64,000 nt of DNA from contig CAVUYM010000009.1 in NCBI GenBank assembly GCA_963745675.1, forward strand, positions 124,001 to 188,000, given 5' to 3'. The notes beneath the pieces were generated by a model. The model saw only the letters and a list, made by a program, of their open reading frames with translations. It had not been told where the DNA came from and made no database searches. This DNA is from JAUIIK01 sp963745675. Its GTDB lineage: Bacteria; Chloroflexota; Chloroflexia; Thermomicrobiales; CFX8. How positions within the stretch are numbered: the first letter of the stretch is position 1; each line of letters opens with the position of its first letter. Shown in pieces: positions 37,940 to 47,848 of the stretch. Position numbers and translations under genes: made by a program.

Positions 37940-39550
37940 CTAGCGGCGCTTGCCGTTTCTGGAAGCAGATGGACGGGCTATCTCGGCTTTGACCGGTTTG
38001 CCACGCAACCGCGCGCTTGACAGTGCGCTGACCACTCGATTGGCGTCTCGGGCGGGCACGTCGACGTAGGTCCACTTATCGTAGATCTCGATCTGGCCGA
38101 TGCTCTTGCCGGGGATGTCGGCCTCGCCGGCGATTGCGCCGACGACGTCGGTCGGGCGGATCTTGTCGTTGCGGCCGAGATTCAGATAGAGGCGCACCAT
38201 GCCCTCTTCGTCACTATCGGCGTCGATCAGGCTGGCCGGATCGTCCTCGATACCGCGGCCCTGCATCAGCAGCTTGATCGCGGCGGCGGCGATCTCTTCC
38301 GGCTGGAAATAGGTGGCCAGATCGGCCAGGATCAGCTTCGGCATCTCCAGCGTGTCATCCTGTTCGATGACCTCGGTGAGCGATGCGCCCAGCGTCTCCA
38401 TCTGGCGGCGGGTGATGTCCTCGCGGCTCGGAGAGTAGCGTCGCTCGATCTTTTGCTTGCTGACGCGCTGGATGATCTCGAGCATCCTGCGCTCGCGGCG
38501 CGACATCAGGGTGAGCGCGATGCCGGTGCGCCCGGCCCGGCCGGTGCGCCCGATACGATGGACGTAGGCCTGCGGCTCGGTCGGGATGTCGAAGTTGATG
38601 ACGTGGCTGACTTCCGGGATGTCGAGCCCACGCGCGGCGACATCAGTCGCGACGAGCAGGGCAGCCTGACCGCTGCGGAATCTGGCCATGACCCGGTCGC
38701 GTTGCATCTGGCTGAGATCGCCGTGAATCGCCTCGGCGGAGTAGCCCTGGGTTTGCAGCTTGTTCGTCAGATCATCGACGCCGAGCTTGGTGCGGCAGAA
38801 GATGATCGCCGAGGTGGGCGTCTCCAGATCGAGGATGCGTGTCAGCACCTCCGCCTTGGCGTATGGCGCGACTTCGTAGGAGTAGTGCTCGATCTGTGGC
38901 GCGGTGACCTGTTGCATGTTGATCATCACCTGGACCGGGTCGCGCATGTAGCGCCGCGCCAGCTGGGAGACTCTGCCGGGGATGGTGGCCGAGAAGAGCG
39001 CGGTCTGGCGCTCGGTCGGGACCTGGTCGAGGATCCACTCGATATCCTCGATGAAGCCCATGTTGAGCATCTCGTCGGCCTCGTCGATGACGACGGTCGT
39101 GACATCATCGAGTATCAGCGTCTCGCGCCGCAGGTGATCCATGATCCGGCCCGGCGTGCCGACGACGACATCGAGCGGGCGCCGGAGCGCGCTCAGTTGC
39201 CGGTGAATCGGCTGGCCGCCATAGACCGCCAGCACATGGGCGCCGACGTGTTTCCCCAACTGGGGGAATGTCTGCGCCACCTGGATCGCCAGCTCGCGCG
39301 TCGGCGTCAGGACCAGCGCCTGGGGCCGCTTGCCATCCGGATCGAGCCGCTGGAGGATCGGCAGCGCGAAGGCGGCCGTCTTGCCGGTTCCGGTTTGTGC
39401 CTGGGCGATCAGATCCTTGCCCTCCAGCAGGACCGGGATGGCTCGTTTCTGGATCGGCGTCGGCTCTTCGAAGCCAACGTCGTCGATCGCGCGGATGAGC
39501 GGGTCGCTCAACCCGAGATCGCGGAATGTTTCAAGTGCAGTTGTCATCAT
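37940..39550 (-). CDS. DEAD-box RNA helicase with DbpA-type RNA-binding tail
   Basis: Intact helicase of about 536 residues. Q motif FEEPTPIQ, Walker A AQTGTGKT, PTRELA, TPGRIMDHL, DEAD box VIDEADEML, SAT, and the C-domain motifs IIFCRTK, ATDVAARGLD and HRIGRTGRAGR. After a basic linker, residues near 450-530 form a DbpA/CsdA RNA-binding domain (VRLYLNLGRNDKIRPTDVVGAIAG). It unwinds RNA in ribosome assembly or cold adaptation, as DeaD/CshA do. The frame is open upstream to 39733, but ATG at 39550 or 39547 begins the conserved part and has a GCGAG just before it. Confidence 0.93.
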   Translation of the reverse strand: MMTTALETFRDLGLSDPLIRAIDDVGFEEPTPIQKRAIPVLLEGKDLIAQAQTGTGKTAAFALPILQRLDPDGKRPQALVLTPTRELAIQVAQTFPQLGKHVGAHVLAVYGGQPIHRQLSALRRPLDVVVGTPGRIMDHLRRETLILDDVTTVVIDEADEMLNMGFIEDIEWILDQVPTERQTALFSATIPGRVSQLARRYMRDPVQVMINMQQVTAPQIEHYSYEVAPYAKAEVLTRILDLETPTSAIIFCRTKLGVDDLTNKLQTQGYSAEAIHGDLSQMQRDRVMARFRSGQAALLVATDVAARGLDIPEVSHVINFDIPTEPQAYVHRIGRTGRAGRTGIALTLMSRRERRMLEIIQRVSKQKIERRYSPSREDITRRQMETLGASLTEVIEQDDTLEMPKLILADLATYFQPEEIAAAAIKLLMQGRGIEDDPASLIDADSDEEGMVRLYLNLGRNDKIRPTDVVGAIAGEADIPGKSIGQIEIYDKWTYVDVPARDANRVVSALSSARLRGKPVKAEIARPSASRNGKRR

Positions 39551-39993
39551 AGGACTCGCCACGATAGTGGTACCTTCTCTTCTATCTATATAGAGTGCCT
39601 GCGACGTGTCGAGGGTGGTTGCCGGCTGGAAGGCGTGGCGAGCACGGTCGAACGCGAGGTTGTTCGTTGCCGGGAACGCTACCGATGGTGAAGCTTCAGG
39701 CGACGCTGAACCGGTGAGGCGTGAACCGGACATATTCTACGGCCGCAGATTATCCGGAAGGCTCCGTAAGCAGTCCGCAGATCAGCGCGCACCAAGGGTA
39801 ACACGCGCGGGGCGGTGCCCTGGACTCCAGCAGCGCTCTAGCCGCCATAGCACTTGATCCAACTACGAGGCGCACGGCCGAGCTTACAGGCATAGAAGCC
39901 GTACAGCCTTCCCCATCGCTTGACCACTTATCGATCATAAGGCTAGAATTGCACCGTGCATCGCCGAAAGAGATACGTGCCGGGGGTCATTCG
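39551..39993. other. Intergenic region between divergent genes
   Basis: About 443 bases between the divergent helicase and LuxR-regulator genes. An AT-rich stretch CTATATAGATAG near 39585 could be part of the helicase promoter. No gene or clear repeat otherwise. Confidence 0.35.
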
Positions 39994-40654
39994 TTGAGTG
40001 TTCCGAGGACAACCCGACAATCCGTGCTCGTCATCCGATCTCCTGACCTCGGTTGGCCGGTTCTTCTTGAACACTTTCGATCATATCAACGCTAACGCTA
40101 GCAGCTGTGACTGACCGTGTTGACAAAGCCGCCGCGCTGGTCACTGAGCATGAACCGGACCTCATCCTTGTCGGGGACGTTGTAGGCGGCCGGTCGACAG
40201 TGTCGTTGACAATGTCTATCCGGACAAACAGCCTGCCCGGCAGCCGCATAGTCGTTGTTGGCTCTCGCATCGATGAAGATGAGTTGGCCGGTTTTCTGGC
40301 AACCGGCGTATCGGGCTACCTGCTCTGGCCCGACCTCACGAGCGAATCGCTTGATCTGTATCTACGGCTCCTCGCCCAGGCGCAACGATCTATTCCCCGG
40401 GCGTCGCGCCGCTGGTGATGCGTCTGGAGCGCGGCGACCGGCATCTATTGGGAGATCCAGTGCATCTCACCCAACGGGAACGCGATGTCCTGCAACTGCT
40501 CTACCGCGAACGATCCCGTCAGGAAATTGCGCGGGAACTGGACATCAGCGAGAGCACGGTCAAGCGCAACATCGAAGCGTTGACCCGCAAGCTCGAAGCC
40601 TCGGGGATGTTCGTGGCCGGGGCCCGTGCCGCGTTGCTCGGTTATCTCACGTAG
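39994..40654 (+). CDS. LuxR/NarL-type response regulator (two frameshifts)
   Basis: About 220 codons from a TTG with GGGGG seven bases upstream. Receiver domain in two frames: SVLVIRSPDLGWPVLLEHF, then AALVTEHEPDLILVGDVVGG and SRIVVVGSRIDEDELAGFLATGVSGYLL. HTH domain in a third frame: LTQRERDVLQLLYRERSRQEIARELDISESTVKRNIEALTRKL. The residue aligned with the usual phospho-Asp is Gly, with an Asp one position later, and the usual Lys is not evident. So phosphorylation may differ or be absent. No kinase is adjacent. Confidence 0.75.
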
Positions 40655-40891
40655 CAGATCTCTCCTCGGTGTTGACGAGCCGCTGGCCCATTCGGCTCAT
40701 TTGATGACCCAAATAGACCACTCCCATGACCCATTTGGCCAATTGTGTGATGTCACGTGAAGCCTCATTCTTGATCTTGGTACCACCCTGGCCAGCGAGT
40801 CGCACGCGAACCTTGCGCAGCATGCCGTGGTTCGCGTGGAGGAAAGCCCTCGTTCACCTTCAGGCAGATTTCTCAACGAAAGGGATATGCG

Positions 40892-42076
40892 ATGCGGATT
40901 CGACGAGTTACCGTTCTTGTTGTGATAGTACTTTTCATCAGCTCGGCCGCGAACACACTCGCCGAAGTCAACGTGGAGGGTCCCGATGTCCCTATAGTAA
41001 TTGACAACGGGCTCGATCAGGATGCGGCTCAGTATGCGATCGAATATGGTGTCAGCTTCCAGGAGGCGAAGCATCGCCTGGAGGTCCAAGCACTGGCAGG
41101 GCAGCTCACTGCCGCACTCGAGACAGACGAGGCTGACACGTTTGGCGGAGCGTGGATTCAACATGAGCCTGAATACAAGATCGTCGTCCAGTTCACGCGC
41201 GAGGGCGACAAGACGATTTGGCCTTATGTTGAGGACGGGCCCCTCGAGAGCCTCATAGAGGTGCGAACGACGGATGTGACTCTCGCGGAGTTGATTTCAA
41301 TTCAGGAGAAATTGATAGAGACTGTCCGTCCCCTTGATATCCCGTTTGAGTCGGGCATCAATCTTCAGGATCAGCAGGTTGAGATCTATGTCGTGGAACG
41401 GGAACAATTCGACCAGGCGGTAGTCGGTGGAGAAGTTCAGATCTCTGACCATGTGGCAGTGGTCACGGTTGATAGATTGAGCACCCAACAAGCTGACATC
41501 TATGGTGGGCTTGCAGCGGGCTCCTGCACATTAGGATTTTCAGTCAAGAACTCCAGCGGCACTCGCGGCGTTACCACTGCCGGACATTGTGGGAATTCTG
41601 CTACCTATAACGGCGTGTCATTGCCATTTCAAAGTGAATGGTATGGTTCGGCCTACGATGTTCAATGGCACACAGTTCCAGGCTTCACGCTCCGAAGCTG
41701 GATGAAAGTCAGCACCAGCGGAACTTATCGCAACGTAAGCGGGATAAAGAGCCGCACCGACCAGGTGGTTGGAGACTACGTCTGCAAGTTTGGGAAGACG
41801 ACGGGTTATAATTGCGGGAACATCGTAGACAAGAATTACCAGACACAAATTCCCAATTCGACCGCCACCTTCATCAAAGTACACAATAGCTCAGGGGCAG
41901 ATCTGATTGAACCGGGTGATAGTGGAGGTCCCTGGTTCAATGGCAACACCGCGTACGGGACAACGTACGGGTCGGTCGGTGGGACAACGGGCATCGATGG
42001 CATTTATATGGCGATCAACTACTTTGCAAACGTTGGACTACAGATTCAGCTCAATTGCCCTGGATCTGGGTGTTGA
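40892..42076 (+). CDS. Secreted S1-family serine protease, streptogrisin/alpha-lytic type
   Basis: Intact 394-residue preproprotease. Residues 1-25 are a signal peptide. A prodomain runs to about residue 205, with conserved-looking IEYGVSFQEAKHRLE. The catalytic domain follows: His in TTAGHCG, Asp in SAYDVQWH, Ser in EPGDSGGPW. Three Cys pairs can form disulfides (CTLGF...GHC, VCKFGKTTGYNCG, LNCPGSGC). The N-terminal propeptide would fold the protease after export. A lipoprotein gene starts four bases after its stop. Confidence 0.92.
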   Translation: MRIRRVTVLVVIVLFISSAANTLAEVNVEGPDVPIVIDNGLDQDAAQYAIEYGVSFQEAKHRLEVQALAGQLTAALETDEADTFGGAWIQHEPEYKIVVQFTREGDKTIWPYVEDGPLESLIEVRTTDVTLAELISIQEKLIETVRPLDIPFESGINLQDQQVEIYVVEREQFDQAVVGGEVQISDHVAVVTVDRLSTQQADIYGGLAAGSCTLGFSVKNSSGTRGVTTAGHCGNSATYNGVSLPFQSEWYGSAYDVQWHTVPGFTLRSWMKVSTSGTYRNVSGIKSRTDQVVGDYVCKFGKTTGYNCGNIVDKNYQTQIPNSTATFIKVHNSSGADLIEPGDSGGPWFNGNTAYGTTYGSVGGTTGIDGIYMAINYFANVGLQIQLNCPGSGC

Positions 42077-42080
42077 GCGC

Positions 42081-42638
42081 ATGTTTTGGGATCATAGTCA
42101 TTCACCTCTACGGCGATGTTCCTGGAGTCGCTTATGTTTGGGCATCTGTCTATTGATGTTCGCCGCATGTGGCAGTCAGCCTGGGATCGATGCGGTCTCT
42201 CCAACTGAGTCCGCATCGAATGAACCTGAAGTGGGTGATCTAACTCCATTGATTCGCTTTCCCCAGCAGGCGCCGGTAGTGGGAGATCGCGAGATGATGG
42301 CCGCTGATCTTATAGGTGAATTTGTCTTGGATAAAGGATGCCTGTATGTCGATGAGGAGCTATCCGGTATACGTTACTTACCGATCTGGCCGCCTGGATA
42401 CTCATATGTGATCGACTCCGGGCTTGTACAGATTTTCAATGAGTCTGGAGTTGTCGTTGCGCGGGAAGGAAGCCGAGTTGGTGTTGGCGGAGGCACAACT
42501 ATCGCAGTCAATGGAAGCCTCAAGGAGGCCGGAGTCAACGTTGAGCTTGTACAGCTTCTCCCGCAGGAATGTACTGGCGAGCTTTGGCTCGTCGGCAATG
42601 GGGTACGTATCCTTGCTGATGATGAGACTGTCCCCTAA
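42081..42638 (+). CDS. Hypothetical lipoprotein downstream of the serine protease
   Basis: About 185 residues. An unusually long basic n-region precedes a lipobox LLMFAAC, so it is anchored to the membrane outer face. The mature domain has DKGCLYVDEE, IRYLPIWPPGYSYVI and GVVVAREGSRVGVGGGTT, a pattern seen in other hypothetical bacterial lipoproteins (WPPG core, VRxGGG). It starts four bases after the protease stop with GAG upstream, so the pair is one operon. It might be a protease inhibitor, substrate or anchor; function unknown. Confidence 0.72.
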   Translation: MFWDHSHSPLRRCSWSRLCLGICLLMFAACGSQPGIDAVSPTESASNEPEVGDLTPLIRFPQQAPVVGDREMMAADLIGEFVLDKGCLYVDEELSGIRYLPIWPPGYSYVIDSGLVQIFNESGVVVAREGSRVGVGGGTTIAVNGSLKEAGVNVELVQLLPQECTGELWLVGNGVRILADDETVP

Positions 42639-42943
42639 TACGATCAACAAGAATTGCTTACCCTGTGGTTCATGGTGATGCCTCCCCTACTCGTAACATC
42701 AGCACAAAGCTGTCCCGTTCACTGGTCTCTGGTTGAAGCTGGGTGGCGCAAGCCAGATTGGCTGGCGAGGGCGCTCGTCCAGGCCGGTCTGCTGACCGCA
42801 ATCTTGACTGCTGCCGTCCGCTTGTTGCACAGCCCAACGGGCCTCGCGATATGCAACGGGCAAAGCGTCGCAGCACTCTGATCAATGGATGAAGCCGCTC
42901 ACTGGACCAGCGGCGGACGAACCGCGAAGTATTCGAGATTGGA
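42639..42943. other. Intergenic region, nothing found
   Basis: About 305 bases with no convincing open frame, repeat or RNA. Confidence 0.35.
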
Positions 42944-43510
42944 ATGAAGATGAACAGCCGACTTAGGTACATTGGTTTTGGGGCGATTGGAGCAATTCTT
43001 CTTGTGCTCCTTGCAACAGTGACGTGGTTTGGTGGGCCCGGATCCCGAGACATCGCAGCAGGATTTGAGGTCACGCCGATGCCCAATGCAACACCTGTCC
43101 CCCCGGACGCTGCTCCTGTCGAAAGTGATCAGCCTGCAGAGTCAATGCCAATTGAAGGTGGATCAGCAAACGAGGTGTCGGCGGGCGTGAAGGCCGGGCA
43201 ACCGGCGTTCGATGCAGCGGATGTCACGGCATTCCTTGAGCACCATGTCTTCTCATTTGACGCGAGTTTTGAAGCTGGCAAGAGTGTGACCGAGGCCGCT
43301 ACGGTCGAATTCATCACCGCCAGAGAAGCTGCTGAACGACTTCGGAGTGAACTTCTCGAGCCGGATCGATCGATCGCCCTCGTGACACTGCGTGGTCAGT
43401 TCAGCGTGCAGGGTGGAGAAGATGGTAAACCGCTAGCGAGCGGCAACACGGCATACGTCGTATTCGACGCGCAGACGGGAAATCTCCTGATGGAGTCAAT
43501 TCAGCGCTAA
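42944..43510 (+). CDS. Hypothetical membrane-anchored extracytoplasmic protein
   Basis: A 188-residue protein: one N-terminal transmembrane helix (GAIGAILLVLLATVTWF), a Pro/Ala-rich linker, then a soluble domain with FDAADVTAFLEHH, FITAREAAERLRSELL and TAYVVFDAQTGNLLMESI. The C-terminal strand pattern recalls PepSY-like domains. Start at 42944 or at the second ATG (42950). No partner gene is adjacent. Function unknown. Confidence 0.65.
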   Translation: MKMNSRLRYIGFGAIGAILLVLLATVTWFGGPGSRDIAAGFEVTPMPNATPVPPDAAPVESDQPAESMPIEGGSANEVSAGVKAGQPAFDAADVTAFLEHHVFSFDASFEAGKSVTEAATVEFITAREAAERLRSELLEPDRSIALVTLRGQFSVQGGEDGKPLASGNTAYVVFDAQTGNLLMESIQR

Positions 43511-43600
43511 CCCTTCCAGAGTCTGCAAGAGTTTGGCCCCGATCACGGTTTTCGTGCCGAGACGGGGCCATTCGTCATGCTCGCTCCCCAGCTATGACTC

Positions 43601-43680
43601 CCTTGAACGTCTCCTCGCGGGAGTTGGAGCGCATGAAATTGAAGTACTCGTCCTTGGTCAAGATCAGCCCCTAGCCGTCG
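43601..43680 (-). pseudogene. Duplicated 3' end of the M20 amidohydrolase
   Basis: Eighty bases match 44332-44411 with roughly 70 identities by hand count. On the minus strand it still reads LTKDEYFNFMRSNSREETFKG, against MTKDEYLAFMRSNSREETYKG in the intact gene. No other part of the gene is present here. A fragment from a tandem duplication or a recombination scar. Confidence 0.7.
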
Positions 43681-43753
43681 CTCTGAAACACAGATGTGCC
43701 AGGGGAGACGGCAAGTGACTTGGTGTAGAGGTGTCGGCCGTTGAGACCAGCGG

Positions 43754-44068
43754 TCAGTCGACCTCGGTCATTTGATCGTAGGAAAGTGTCTCGGCCGGCC
43801 GGTCGGGGCCATTGGCACGCTCGCCGATGGCTTGCCATCCGGGGTCGGCTTGCTCCTTGGCCCGAATGCGTTTGAACGCATCCCCGTCGGCGTACTCGAT
43901 CATGATGCTCACCTCGCCTGCGTGCTCGCCGTCCTGGACATGGAAGATACGCACCGTCCGGTTCGAGTCGACCCGCAGCATTTCCTTCCGGGCGTCCCGC
44001 ACGAGTTGCAACGTTGCATCTTCTTTACCTGGATGCGGTTGGAACGTCTTTATTGAAAGGAGTGGCAT
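43754..44068 (-). CDS. Small alpha/beta-barrel (ABM-like) hypothetical protein
   Basis: A 104-residue protein with the beta-alpha-beta layout of dimeric ferredoxin-like proteins: LLSIKTFQPHPGKEDATLQL, then VRIFHVQDGEHAGEVSIMIEYAD, then AFKRIRAKEQADPGWQAIGERA. It resembles the antibiotic-biosynthesis-monooxygenase/NIPSNAP-like group, without recognisable catalytic residues. ATG at 44068 is preferred over 44089 because GGAG lies six bases upstream. Confidence 0.6.
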   Translation of the reverse strand: MPLLSIKTFQPHPGKEDATLQLVRDARKEMLRVDSNRTVRIFHVQDGEHAGEVSIMIEYADGDAFKRIRAKEQADPGWQAIGERANGPDRPAETLSYDQMTEVD

Positions 44069-44323
44069 ATCTTTCTCCATCTCATTCATCGTCTAGCCTG
44101 CCGCCGCTGATCACCAGAACCACAATGGCGTTCCTCAGGTGCTCCGAACCGCTCAAGCGCGCTGGCCCAGACCGGTTGCGTACATTCGCACTCTTTCCCG
44201 TAGAGTGCTCATACTCAGGCCATCATACTGCGGGACACCCCGGGAAGATCCACGGCGTCTCCGCACCGAGCCCGCAACCCGGTGACTCCTAGTTGCGAGA
44301 GCAGCCTGCGCGCTTGATTGGCG

Positions 44324-45663
44324 CTACTCGCCCTTGTACGTCTCCTCGCGGGAGTTGGAGCGCATGAAGGCGAGGTATTCGTCCTTGGTCATGATCGGCT
44401 CGTAGCCGTCCAGGATCGACTTCGCGCCCTGGGCGCCACCGGCCAGCAGGTCGATGACGGTCATGGCCATCAGTTTGGCGGGCAGGACGTAGGCCTGGTA
44501 CTTGTCGTTGATCGCCCAGTTGCTGCCGTGGCCGACACCGCTGAAAAGCCGTTCACGTAGGGGTGCAGGGCCGGCATGATGTAGGAGACGTCGCCCATGT
44601 CGGTCGAGCCGGTGCGGTGACCGCTCTGCTCCCACTCGTCCTCGCCATACATCGTCAGGAAGTTGCCCTTGAACATCGCCGCCATGTCCGGGTTGTTGAC
44701 CAGCGGCATGTAGCCCGGCAGGGTCGTGATCTCGACCTCGGCTCCGAGCGCCATCGCGCCAGCCTTGAGGGCGCGGTCGACCTTCATCGCGGCGTCGTCG
44801 ATGGATTCAGCCGTCTTGCCACGCACCATCGTCTCGAAACGGACGTCGTTCGGGATGACGTTGACCAGGTCGCCGGCGCGGGTCAGGATCGGGTGGATGC
44901 GGACGGTGTCGTCGTCTTTGAAGGTCTCGCGCTGGGCGTTGATCGCCGAGAGGGCGATGTTGGCGGCGTAGAGGGCGTTGATGCCGTCGTGCGGCGCGCC
45001 ACCGGCGTGGGCAGCCTTGCCGATGAAGCGCGCCTGCTTGCCAATGAAGCCATTATTCGAAGCGCTCATCCCGGCGACGGCGTCCATGCGGTCGATGCTC
45101 GCGCCATGGACCATCATCGCCATGTCGACGTCGTCGAATGCGCCGAGCTTGATGAACTCGGCCTTGCCGCCCAGGAACTCCAGCTTGCCCTCGCGGCGCA
45201 GGCTGTCGCGGTAGGCGATCTCGACGAACTCCTCGGCCGGGACGGCGATGAAGGTCACCCGCCCGGCCAGCTCATCGAGGACGCCCGACTTGAGCAGCCC
45301 GTTGGCGACGCCGAGCATCGTCGTGATCTGGGCGTTGTGGCCGCAGCAGTGGGCCGCGCCGGTCTCGGGGTTGGCGAACTCGTGGTCGGCGACCAGCACC
45401 GAGTCCAGCTCGCCGATGACGGCGATGTTCGGACCCGAACCACCGCCCGCCGAGACGGTCGTCTTCAGGCCGGTGATCGCGATCGCTTCGTCGTAGGCCA
45501 GCCCGAGGCGGCTGAACTCGCGGCCGACGATCTTGGCCGTCTTGAACTCCTTGAAGCCCAGCTCCGGATCGCGGTAGACCGGATCGCCGACATTCTCGAT
45601 CAGGTGATCGGCGTTGCGGTCGATCTCTTCGAGGACGCGCTGTTTCAGATCTTCAAAGGCCAC
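44324..45663 (-). CDS. M20-family amidohydrolase, AbgB-like (one frameshift)
   Basis: About 446 codons starting at GTG after GGAGG. Metal-binding motifs: GELDSVLVADHEFANP, AAHCCGHNAQIT (Cys/His metal ligands), VPAEEF (Glu pair), MMVHGAS, and SGHRTGSTDMGDVSYIMPALHPY (His-containing C-terminal ligand region). The dimerisation domain is FIGKAAHAGGAPHDGINAL. The frame changes near 44550, where VGHGSNWAINDKYQAYVLPAKLMA continues to the stop. This subgroup (amidohydrolase/peptidase M20D) hydrolyses N-acyl amino acids or p-aminobenzoyl-glutamate. Confidence 0.88.
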
Positions 45664-45788
45664 GGTTCATTCCTCCATTAGGTCGTTGTTGTTTTTGTCG
45701 GGGGCATGATGGGGGAGACTCCGGGACCTGTCAACTGCGGGGCGCGGAAAAGTACGGAATCGCCTCCACTCTCCGCCTCTAAAGAACG

Positions 45789-47169
45789 TCACCGAGGTAA
45801 TTGGACCGAGAAGATCGTTCCTGCGGTAGAGCCTGTGGTCGCTCGTATTTCACCACCATGTGCTTCGACGATCGCTTTCGAAATAGCTAGTCCCAGACCG
45901 ATCCCGCCGCTGTGACGGTCGCGGTCGGATTCGACGCGGTAGAAGCGGTCGAAGACGCGAGGCAGGTGCTCGGGCGGGATACCAGGGCCCTCGTCAGAGA
46001 TCCAGATTCGCGCCATATCACCGTCATCCCGGCAACCTAGCGTGATCACCGTACCCTCAGGTGCGTGACGGAGGGCGTTGTCGAGCAAGTTGACCATCAC
46101 CTGGATGAGCTGGTCCTGATCGGCTTCGACGGTGACCGCTTCTGTGTCCAGCACAATCTCGACGCCGGTATCGTTCGCTAGCGGCTGATACTGTTCGGCC
46201 AGCAATTCCAGTAGATCCTGCAGGTCGACGGCTTCCTTTTCCAGGACGATGCCACCGGCGTCGCTGCGCGCCAATGCAAGCAAGCTGCCGGTCATGCGGG
46301 CCAGCCGGTCGACGTCCGAACCAAGCGCGTCAAGCGTCGCCTTGTCTGCTCCCGGCTCCCGTTCATGGCCCAGGGCGACGTCGATCTGGCTGCGCATCAG
46401 CGCCAGCGGTGTCCTCAGCTCGTGGGCGGCGTCAGCGGTGAACTGTCGTTGCCTGCTGAAGGCGCTCTCGATGACGGTCGAGCATGGCGTTGAAGGTATC
46501 GGCCAGGCGGCCGACCTCGTCATCTGGCAACTGCAGATCGATGCGCCGCGAGAGATCGCGTTCCTCGATACCGGCCGCCGTGCGGGTGATCCGATCGATG
46601 GGATTGAGTGCCCGCCCGGCTACCCACCAACCGCCGGCCGTGGCGAAGAGCAGGATGAGCGGAATTGAGATGGCGAGCATCTGTCCCGCAAACGCCAACG
46701 TGCCCCTCACATCGGTTGCGATGCCGACTTCGATCACGCCGACGATCTCCCCATCGCGACGGATCGGTTCAGCCAGAATACGCGCATCGTCGTCACCGGT
46801 GTTGAGCCAGATGATGGTGCGCTCGCCCGCAAACGCGCGCTCAACACCGGCTGGATTCGAGGTCGGCGTATCGAAGCTGCCGCTCGTATCGACCACAAGC
46901 TTCCCTGACGCATCCCAGATGCGGATGAATTGCTCGCTATCGGACGGCGTGCCGCTGGCGCTCGTCAGCGCCAACGTGTCGCCCACGACGACAACCGCAT
47001 CGTCCGTGACCGACGCCTGGTTGTCGAGCGTGCTTTCGATCGACTGGAAGGTCAGGAATTGCAGACCGTAGTAGAAGGCGAAGCCCAGCACGACGAGCGC
47101 CGTCCCCAGCAGGAGGACGTTCCAGAGCGTCAACCGCCAGCGGATGGAGAGTTGCGGACGTCGCACCAC
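45789..47169 (-). CDS. Sensor histidine kinase (one frameshift)
   Basis: Membrane histidine kinase, about 460 codons. Helix 1 at LTLWNVLLLGTALVVLGFAFYY; an extracytoplasmic sensor of about 110 residues; helix 2 at AISIPLILLFATAGGWWVAG; HAMP (ALNPIDRITRTAAGIEERDLSRRI); the phospho-acceptor His in FTADAAHELRTPLALM; and the ATPase N box NLLDNALRHAP, G1 DEGPGIP, F box and G2 GGIGLGLAI. The frame changes near 46470 between HAMP and the His helix. It begins directly after the response-regulator stop, so the two are one operon. Confidence 0.92.
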
Positions 47170-47848
47170 TCAGTCGTTCCTGGCAGCGATGCGATAGCCG
47201 GCCCCGCGTACGGTCTGGATTAGCTTCTCCTCAAAAGGATCGTCGAGCGTGCGCCGCAGTGCGCGAATGTGGACGTCGATAACATTGGGACTGTTTGGTG
47301 CATCGTAATCCCAGACGTGGTCGGTGATCATCGCCCTGGTCAGCACTTGTCCCGGATGGCGCATCAGCACCTCGAGAATCCGGAATTGCTTGTTGGGCAG
47401 GTCGAAACTTGTCGTCGCCCCGTGTGACCTGCCGGGACGCAGGATCGAGAGTCAGATCACCAACTCGAAGCACGGGGTCGAGCGCTTCCGGCGGGCGTCG
47501 CGACAGCGCCCGCAAACGCGCCGACAGTTCCGCAAAAGCGAACGGTTTCACCAGGTAGTCGTCCGCCCCGGCGTCGAGTCCAGCTACTCGATCTTCGACG
47601 GCGTCGCGGGCGGTCAGCAGCAGAATCGGCGTCTGATTGCGGGCAGCCCGCAGCTTGCGACAGAGTTCGAGACCACTCATGCCCGGCAGCATGACATCGA
47701 GGATGATCGCGTCAAATTCAGTGACGGCGATGAAATCGAGCGCGTCTTCGGACGAATGAACGACTTCTACGGGGTGCCCTTCGTCAACCAGCCCTTGCCG
47801 GACAAGCTCCGCCAGGCGTTTTTCGTCTTCAACGACGAGCAATCGCAT
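47170..47848 (-). CDS. OmpR/PhoB-family response regulator (one frameshift)
   Basis: About 226 codons. Receiver: LLVVEDEKRLAELV (acidic pair), AIILDVMLPGMSGLEL (phospho-Asp), ILLLTARDAVEDR (Thr), DDYLVKPFAFAEL (Lys). Winged-helix DNA-binding domain: LEVLMRHPGQVLTRAMITDHVWDYD through VDVHIRALRRTLDD and IQTVRGAGYRI. The frame changes near 47430 between domains. ATG at 47848 has GGAG five bases upstream. The partner kinase follows with no gap. Confidence 0.92.

Noticed and set aside
38453..39691. 412-codon open frame on the plus strand
   Set aside because: It is antisense to the intact DEAD-box helicase; the composition (Asp/Arg/Leu-rich, no motif) is that of a shadow frame in GC-rich DNA.
41907..42080. 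Upstream in-frame start for the lipoprotein
   Set aside because: It would overlap the protease active-site region in another frame and bury the lipobox far from the N-terminus; ATG at 42081 gives a normal lipoprotein signal.
44563..45681. 372-codon open frame on the plus strand
   Set aside because: Antisense to the M20 amidohydrolase, whose metal motifs are clear; no ribosome site or recognisable motif.
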